IMG/VR virus record: IMGVR_UViG_3300036909_000085
Location: 1-50,510 of that record
Length of the DNA stretch: 50,510 bases
Direction: 5' to 3' (one strand)
Origin: a virus
Every line of letters starts with the position of its first letter. Within the stretch, counting starts at the first letter, position 1. Both the position numbers and the translations under genes were made by a program. The notes under the pieces were generated by a model. It saw only the letters and a program-made list of their open reading frames with translations. It did not search any database and was not told the DNA's origin. Shown piece by piece: positions 45,959 through 50,510 of this stretch.

Positions 45959-46798
45959 TTAGTCTTGGACTATTGGATTATCAAGCAAGCACTTGAACAA
46001 GACTGATACATAAGGCATATCAATGGCCTGTCCAATTGTGCTTCCGATAGGAGAACCACTAGCTCCACTAGCTGCGGTGGTGTCTACGGTTCCCGCTCCG
46101 TTAGTTTTTGCGTTTACCCATGCGCCAGCGGTAGCCGAAGTTAGAGCAGCATTTGCAAGGACTGTTGCAATTCCATTTTCTTGAATAAAACCATAGTTTC
46201 CTGGGGTGATGGAGTTCAGGAAAACTACTGGACGAACGACGGCGTTTGCTGTCACACCTACATCAAAACTGGTTACCACGTTTGGAGTCGAGTCCAACTG
46301 AGCAGCAACCGTTCCAGGTGTTCCACCTGTTGCAAGAGTGAATGTCGGAAGCGAGGTATATCCATAACCACCGCTTACAACTGTGGCTGTGATGGCAGTA
46401 GCGCTGGATACAACAACCTGAACTACGGCCCCTGTCCCACCGCCACCCGTCGATCCTATCAGGTAGGTTCCGGGTGTCTGTCCCGATCCCTGTGTGAGAA
46501 CCACAACCGTCTTAACGGTTGATCCTGCCCTCATATAACCGACAGTTCCCACCTTCACGTTCGCTGCTGTAGCGCCAGAGTCAACCTGCACAAAACGATA
46601 ACGGCCTGAATACAGAATTCCGTTAGTCGTATAGGATGCAGTCTTAGCCTGATCGCTTGTGTAGTCGCTGTAGTCGCCTACATTCAGACCACCACCGTAC
46701 TCTGGCTGGCCTGTTGCGGCGTCAGTCATCCCGGTAGGAGACGTAAAGTTGGCATTGTTCAACGCAAGCCATGTTGGTAGTGCATTTACAAAAGGCAT
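45959..46798 (-). CDS. Capsid-associated (decoration-like) protein with GSGQ/GYGY module (279 aa)
   Basis: Directly follows the capsid gene. N-terminal MPFVNALPTWLALNNANFTS and a C-terminal part with IGQAIDMPYVSVLFKCLLDN. Residues ~95-175 are the Ig-like module (VLTQGSGQTPGTYLIGSTGG ... GGYGYTSLPTFTLATGGTPG). Position after the capsid gene suggests a decoration or head-stabilising protein. Confidence 0.6.
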   Translation of the reverse strand: MPFVNALPTWLALNNANFTSPTGMTDAATGQPEYGGGLNVGDYSDYTSDQAKTASYTTNGILYSGRYRFVQVDSGATAANVKVGTVGYMRAGSTVKTVVVLTQGSGQTPGTYLIGSTGGGGTGAVVQVVVSSATAITATVVSGGYGYTSLPTFTLATGGTPGTVAAQLDSTPNVVTSFDVGVTANAVVRPVVFLNSITPGNYGFIQENGIATVLANAALTSATAGAWVNAKTNGAGTVDTTAASGASGSPIGSTIGQAIDMPYVSVLFKCLLDNPIVQD

Positions 46799-46851
46799 TG
46801 TAGATTCTCCTTAACTTCAACTGCTACAAAATCGTTGACTTAATACTCCGC

Positions 46852-48126
46852 TTAGGCGCTAAAACCAAACGCATAGTTAGAGTGCCGTGGCTGGCAGTTG
46901 TACAAGTTAGTAGCCAAACGCATAAAGATAGCGTCGATGCTAACATTGTAAGGCAACTGAGTCCTGCGAATGCCAAAGTTCCATCCAGGCTTGTCCGTGG
47001 TACGCAGCTTGAAGCTATCAGGCTCTAGGAAGTAAATAGCTTCCGAAGGCTGAATCAAAGCATTCGACGGCAAACCAGAGTTGGTAGGCGAGAAGTTAAT
47101 TGAACCGCCCGCTGCATTCGTGAACTGAGGTGTCTGGTACTGAATCGTGGTCGTGTTCGATCCAACACCGTCAACCAAGTTCGTGTTGCCCGATGCCCCA
47201 GCATTCGGTCCAAGAGCAATGAAGTTCTGCGCCTGTGCGGATGGGGCCAGAGGATCGGCAAAAATATCAACTCCGTTGAACGAAAGCGCATCCCAACGAA
47301 TATCATGCTTGATATTCGATACATCTCTGCGATACGTGTCCAAAGCGGTAGCAATTGCGGCAAATCCAAAAGCGCCCGTGATTCCTAGCGTAGGCTGACC
47401 ACCCGTTTCCTTGCAACGGGTCCAAAGGTTCATCAACGCACCAAAATCAATCTGTCCAGGGTTGCTGGTTACAGGAGCAGCGGTCGTTCCACCCGTTACC
47501 TGCTGTCCTAGATACAGAGGCGTGACGTTCAAGGCAACGCCGATATTGCCGTTCCTTTGCAGCGCTCCGTAGCTGGTATAGCGGTTGCCATACAGGGAAG
47601 TGTCAATACCGTTATTCAGGGCTTCATCCAAACCATTCGATGACAGAATACGGTTGTCACCAATCGTGCTGGACGATGCCTGACCATGCCTGAAAGAGTC
47701 CATCTCCAGCATGGTATTGATCTGCATCGTAAGCCCCTCTAAATATAGGGTGTAGATGTCGCAGATTTTGGATGGACCAGAGTTTATCACTCCACCCTGA
47801 CCAGAGCCATCGTCCATTTCCCAGTCGTCCATCGGGAACCATGCAGCGTAGCCCTTCGGCCAGAACTTCAGCTTGGTATCGATCTGCTGGCGAGTTACTG
47901 TAATGTCCTGACCGGGCCTTACAGCGGAACCCTGCGGACGCCCGTAAAGAACGCCCTCAGTCATGCCAGCGCCGCCAAGATAGGGGTCAGCTACACCAGC
48001 AACACGTAACTTCTCAAGAAATGGGGTCCCAACGAAGAAGTTATTAAATACCGTTTCACGTCTTACGGACTCTAGGTTTGAACTATCGATTTCTCCGTAG
48101 GTCGGGTCTTGTGGTGTAAATGGCAT
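46852..48126 (-). CDS. Major capsid protein, HK97-like (424 aa)
   Basis: Begins MPFTPQDPTYGEIDSSNLES and contains the E-loop-like region (VTRQQIDTKLKFWPKGYAAW), a long spine helix around LEGLTMQINTMLEMDSFRHG, and P-domain/beta-strand sequence with a late FGIRRTQLPYNVSIDAIF. Length and location between scaffold and decoration genes fit. No protease domain is fused. This shell protein assembles the head around the scaffold. Confidence 0.82.
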   Translation of the reverse strand: MPFTPQDPTYGEIDSSNLESVRRETVFNNFFVGTPFLEKLRVAGVADPYLGGAGMTEGVLYGRPQGSAVRPGQDITVTRQQIDTKLKFWPKGYAAWFPMDDWEMDDGSGQGGVINSGPSKICDIYTLYLEGLTMQINTMLEMDSFRHGQASSSTIGDNRILSSNGLDEALNNGIDTSLYGNRYTSYGALQRNGNIGVALNVTPLYLGQQVTGGTTAAPVTSNPGQIDFGALMNLWTRCKETGGQPTLGITGAFGFAAIATALDTYRRDVSNIKHDIRWDALSFNGVDIFADPLAPSAQAQNFIALGPNAGASGNTNLVDGVGSNTTTIQYQTPQFTNAAGGSINFSPTNSGLPSNALIQPSEAIYFLEPDSFKLRTTDKPGWNFGIRRTQLPYNVSIDAIFMRLATNLYNCQPRHSNYAFGFSA

Positions 48127-48142
48127 GTTATTATCCTTTCAG

Positions 48143-48790
48143 TTAGGCAATAGCTACTAACTTATTAGCTTCGGCCTGTGACTGCTCCTTTTGATTTTTC
48201 CTGCGTTGTTGACGGACAAGACGTTTGTGGTCCTTAAATTCTGGCTCTTGCCCTTTGGTTGAACGCCATTCTTTTTCTCTTTGGCGCTTGTGCTCTAAAG
48301 CCTTTTGTCGTTGCTGTGCGTCGTATTCGTAAATCCTATTCCATAAGCTCTCATACACCTGCGATGGACCAAGATTTACATCAAACCCTATTAAATCATC
48401 AACCAACAAAAGAAACTCTCCTGCTGGAGTAGTTTCTACTTGTAATTTCCTGCGTGCAGTTAAAAATGGATAGATCAACGCAATAAAAGATCTTGCTCTA
48501 TCCCCGCAAATTTTCCAATGATGAATTGGGCAAATATTTCCGTTAAAAGTTCTGTTGTAGAGGCTTATTCTTCCGCCGAACAAATCCCGCAATCGATAAA
48601 GCAACTCTGGGTCTTTTTGTGGAACACAGACCGCAAAAGAGGTACTAGTTTTGGTATTTCTTGTTGTTACGCAGCTTCCTTCGCCTTCGTATATACCAGC
48701 CGCCCAAGCAACTTCGATAGCGGTTGGACGCCTTACAGCATCCAACCCCTCACGGTCTTTCTTGACGATTTTGTAGTCGCGTTCCATCAT
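48143..48790 (-). CDS. LAGLIDADG homing endonuclease (215 aa)
   Basis: Single LAGLIDADG motif near residues 28-40 (AWAAGIYEGEGSC), followed by beta-alpha sequence (DPELLYRLRDLFGGRISLYN, WKICGDRARSFIALIYPFLT) of the family; one-motif proteins act as homodimers. C-terminal Lys/Glu/Gln-rich tail. Inserted between scaffold and capsid genes, so it separates two genes that must be co-expressed. AGGAGG 6 nt before the ATG overlaps a 7-bp inverted repeat. Confidence 0.82.
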   Translation of the reverse strand: MMERDYKIVKKDREGLDAVRRPTAIEVAWAAGIYEGEGSCVTTRNTKTSTSFAVCVPQKDPELLYRLRDLFGGRISLYNRTFNGNICPIHHWKICGDRARSFIALIYPFLTARRKLQVETTPAGEFLLLVDDLIGFDVNLGPSQVYESLWNRIYEYDAQQRQKALEHKRQREKEWRSTKGQEPEFKDHKRLVRQQRRKNQKEQSQAEANKLVAIA

Positions 48791-48796
48791 TTGTTT

Positions 48797-48828
48797 CCTC
48801 CTAAGTCATGTTATACTAGCAACTTAGG
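48797..48828 (-). promoter_or_regulatory. Hairpin partly covering the Shine-Dalgarno of the LAGLIDADG gene
   Basis: CCTAAGT...ACTTAGG (7 bp, 15-nt loop); the AGGAGG (48797-48802) starts inside the 3' arm. The loop contains TAGTATAAC, a possible -10 box without a clear -35. Confidence 0.45.
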
Positions 48829-48830
48829 TT

Positions 48831-49865
48831 TTACGCTACTGCTTGTTCCCGTTCTGCAAGATCGTTATGGATTGCTGTTCTCGTTGCTTGTCTGCGTGCG
48901 GAATCCGTCATCTTCAACGGATCGGGACGATCTCCCGCCTTGACTGCACGGGCAATCTCTGGCATCTTGGAAGATACGGCTACCCTAACTTCAGGGTTGT
49001 TTCCGGTCATTCCTTCTGCCAACTTCTTACGACTTGCTTCAGCTTCAGAACGAACCTTATCTAGTTCTGCCTTCCACTTGGTTTCCTGTTCGGTGCGTTC
49101 TGCTGCACGAATCTGTTCGTCATGCTCTCTCTTCGCCGCTTCCGCCATCTCCTGCTTCTTCGCCGTAAAGTTAAACGTCCGTTCCGCATAAGCGGCAGGA
49201 CTCAACTTCAACGCGTCTGCTTGTGCAATCAATTGGCTTGGGGCGATAGGAAGGGGCTTACCGAAAAGAACTTGATGTTCGTACATAATGTCGTTAATTG
49301 TGTTGTACGCGTCCCCAACTTTGCTGACCACTGTATTAGGGTCGAAAACTGGACTTCCGTTTGTACCTGCCACAAATCTTCCTTGCCCGTCACGGCTTCC
49401 TGCGTTGTTTGCTGGTAGAGCGTTCGGTACTACAAAAGCAGGAGCATCAGCAGGAAGGAATCCAGCATCCTTCAATCCCTTTATCTGAGTCTCATAGAAT
49501 GTTGCTCTCGACTCTGCGTTAATCCTTGCCGTCTCCAGATTTTTCTTCTCTTCCTCAAACCCTAGAAGTCCCGGCATAACCTTTGTTTCGTAAAACTCTA
49601 CATTGGAACGCTTTTCAAGTTCTGTCGCGTCTTGTGCAGCTTTTGCGGATTCTCTTGCTGCTTCAGCCTGCCTCGCCGATTCCTCTGCGGCCTTACGGTC
49701 TGCTTCAGCCTTCGCCGCTGCGGCTACAGCTTCCTTTTCCTTTTGCTCGGCGGCAGACGTAATACCTGTCCATACATTAGCCAAGCGCGGATCAAGCGCG
49801 TCGATCTGCTCTTGCGTGAAACCCGTCTGTTTCAATAGCTCGATTTGTCCTGCTGTGATTGGCAT
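48831..49865 (-). CDS. Scaffold protein (344 aa)
   Basis: MPITAGQIELLKQTGFTQEQ, then a long Ala/Glu/Lys coiled coil (residues ~35-130), a Pro/Gly-rich middle and a second coiled coil (~225-275) with a basic end (MTDSARRQATRTAIHNDL). This composition and location directly before the capsid gene fit a capsid assembly scaffold. Confidence 0.75.
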   Translation of the reverse strand: MPITAGQIELLKQTGFTQEQIDALDPRLANVWTGITSAAEQKEKEAVAAAAKAEADRKAAEESARQAEAARESAKAAQDATELEKRSNVEFYETKVMPGLLGFEEEKKNLETARINAESRATFYETQIKGLKDAGFLPADAPAFVVPNALPANNAGSRDGQGRFVAGTNGSPVFDPNTVVSKVGDAYNTINDIMYEHQVLFGKPLPIAPSQLIAQADALKLSPAAYAERTFNFTAKKQEMAEAAKREHDEQIRAAERTEQETKWKAELDKVRSEAEASRKKLAEGMTGNNPEVRVAVSSKMPEIARAVKAGDRPDPLKMTDSARRQATRTAIHNDLAEREQAVA

Positions 49866-49890
49866 AGTTTCATCTTCTCCCGGAAGTTTG

Positions 49891-50184
49891 TTATGATGTC
49901 ATCGGTTGTTGAGATTGAGGTGTTGGTTGCTGAGGTGTAATCAGCGCAGCTTGCATTTCTTGACATCCCTGTGCTACCTTGTTTGCCCCTGCTGCCAAAC
50001 GAGGATCGGACTGACTCATCTGCTTAGCCGCCTGATACCACTTAGCCAGAAGCTGTTGCAAACCTGTAGCTGTATCTTGTCCACCCTGTTGAGGTGGCTG
50101 TGAACCGGCGTCTGGTGCTCCACCCTGCGGTGGCGCTCCCTGACCCTGCTGATCTTGCGGCATTGGTGTACCTGCTGTAGCCAT
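49891..50184 (-). CDS. Gln/Pro-rich small head-region protein (97 aa)
   Basis: Disordered Gln/Gly/Pro N-terminus, then a helix pair (LQQLLAKWYQAAKQMSQSDP, AANKVAQGCQEMQ). Such proteins often lie between portal and scaffold genes. Function unknown. Confidence 0.58.
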   Translation of the reverse strand: MATAGTPMPQDQQGQGAPPQGGAPDAGSQPPQQGGQDTATGLQQLLAKWYQAAKQMSQSDPRLAAGANKVAQGCQEMQAALITPQQPTPQSQQPMTS

Positions 50185-50201
50185 TGCGTCTCCATTATTT
50201 G

Positions 50202-50236
50202 TTTCCCCACCGGCAGTCTAGCCACTGGTGGGGAAA
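50202..50236. repeat. Perfect 10-bp inverted repeat (TTTCCCCACC/GGTGGGGAAA)
   Basis: Lies between the 50245 and 49891 genes with no T run on the minus strand. Could stabilise or process mRNA. Reported as a structure, not a proven terminator. Confidence 0.5.
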
Positions 50237-50244
50237 CGGTTCAA

Positions 50245-50358
50245 TTACGCCTTGACTACGGTCTTCTTGGATGCACCCTTGCGGCTACGCTTGCGGGAAG
50301 CCTTCCGAAGGTGCTTAACGCCAACGGCGCTGATTTTCTTTGTACGCTTGTTTGCCAT
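50245..50358 (-). CDS. Arg/Lys-rich micro-protein (37 aa)
   Basis: MANKRTKKISAVGVKHLRKA then SRKRSRKGASKKTVVKA: ~40% Lys/Arg. Leader AGGAGAAACATC before the ATG is shared with the 43805 gene. DNA-condensing role possible by composition only. Confidence 0.6.
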   Translation of the reverse strand: MANKRTKKISAVGVKHLRKASRKRSRKGASKKTVVKA

Positions 50359-50391
50359 GATGTTTCTCCTTTTTAGGTTGATAGCTAACGA

Positions 50392-50510
50392 TTAGCCCTT
50401 GATGGCCAGCTTGTGAGCGGTGCGCTTTGCGCGACCCTTAACGCCGCGAGCTTTCTTCGCAGCTACCTTCTTGACGAGACCTGCTTCAACCTTCTTCGAA
50501 TGACGCTTTG
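50392..50510 (-). CDS. Lys/Ala-rich histone-like protein, 5' end outside the window
   Basis: The visible C-terminal part reads KRHSKKVEAGLVKKVAAKKA, then RGVKGRAKRTAHKLAIKG and TAA 50392-50394. Repeated KK-A motifs as in H1/HupB-type tails. Start and length not visible. Confidence 0.55.
   Translation of the reverse strand, partial: KRHSKKVEAGLVKKVAAKKARGVKGRAKRTAHKLAIKG

Overview
The window is part of a large tailed-phage genome (or prophage region). It reads mostly on the minus strand. Recognisable parts are a major capsid protein, a scaffold-like protein, a tail fibre with an S74 chaperone domain, a SleB-type endolysin with a holin-like neighbour, five endonuclease genes of homing or resolvase type, and 20 tRNA genes. 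No tape-measure protein is visible. Long Ala/Gln/Lys-rich proteins sit where podoviruses carry internal or ejection proteins, so a podovirus-like virion is my best guess. The host cannot be named. Shine-Dalgarno sites and sigma70-like TTGACA promoters fit a bacterium, and two Sec signal peptides plus secreted-type phage proteins suggest a Gram-negative host. The terminase and portal would lie beyond the right edge.

Layout. (1) 1-5100, minus: a tRNA region of 20 CCA-encoding tRNAs broken up by HNH genes, very small ORFs and a ~620-nt non-coding, highly structured RNA (2958-3580). (2) 5275-8134, minus: a tight operon of small proteins, several with zinc-knuckle cysteines, joined by ATGA overlaps. 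(3) 8170-8985: an HNH gene whose 3' end looks like the omega-RNA/right end of an IS200/IS605-TnpB element. (4) 9077-9362: a divergent control region with an XRE repressor-like gene (minus) facing a promoter for the plus-strand genes. (5) 9362-13889, plus: a tightly coupled operon of small, mostly unknown genes. (6) 13876-50510, minus: virion and lysis genes in the order (as transcribed, from the right) basic mini-proteins, scaffold, LAGLIDADG gene, capsid, display-type proteins, structural proteins, secreted NHL adhesin, lysis cassette, tail proteins with ice-binding-like domains, S74 fibre, internal virion proteins. One endonuclease VII gene runs on the plus strand (21361-22401) with its own promoter.

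Main discovery. The two large tRNA operons each start with a sigma70-like promoter, a 24- or 28-codon leader ORF, and an intrinsic terminator just before the first tRNA. Each leader is rich in the amino acids carried by the tRNAs downstream. The first leader (5154-5228) uses all six serine codons once, plus Leu, Tyr and Cys, ahead of Leu/Cys/Ser/Tyr tRNAs. The second (2641-2727) is 18/28 Thr, Ala, Gln, Asn, Gly and His, ahead of Asn/Gln/Gly/Thr/His/Ala tRNAs. In both, the last leader codons are complementary to the 5' arm of the terminator. This is the logic of amino-acid-operon attenuation, here apparently used to sense charged-tRNA supply and switch on phage tRNAs.

Other notable signals are tRNAs with C33 instead of U33 (five), tRNAs with a compensated C19-G56 elbow pair (four), a tRNA-like minihelix, Shine-Dalgarno-sequestering hairpins before homing endonuclease genes, and virion proteins that exchange DUF3494 and Ig-like display modules.
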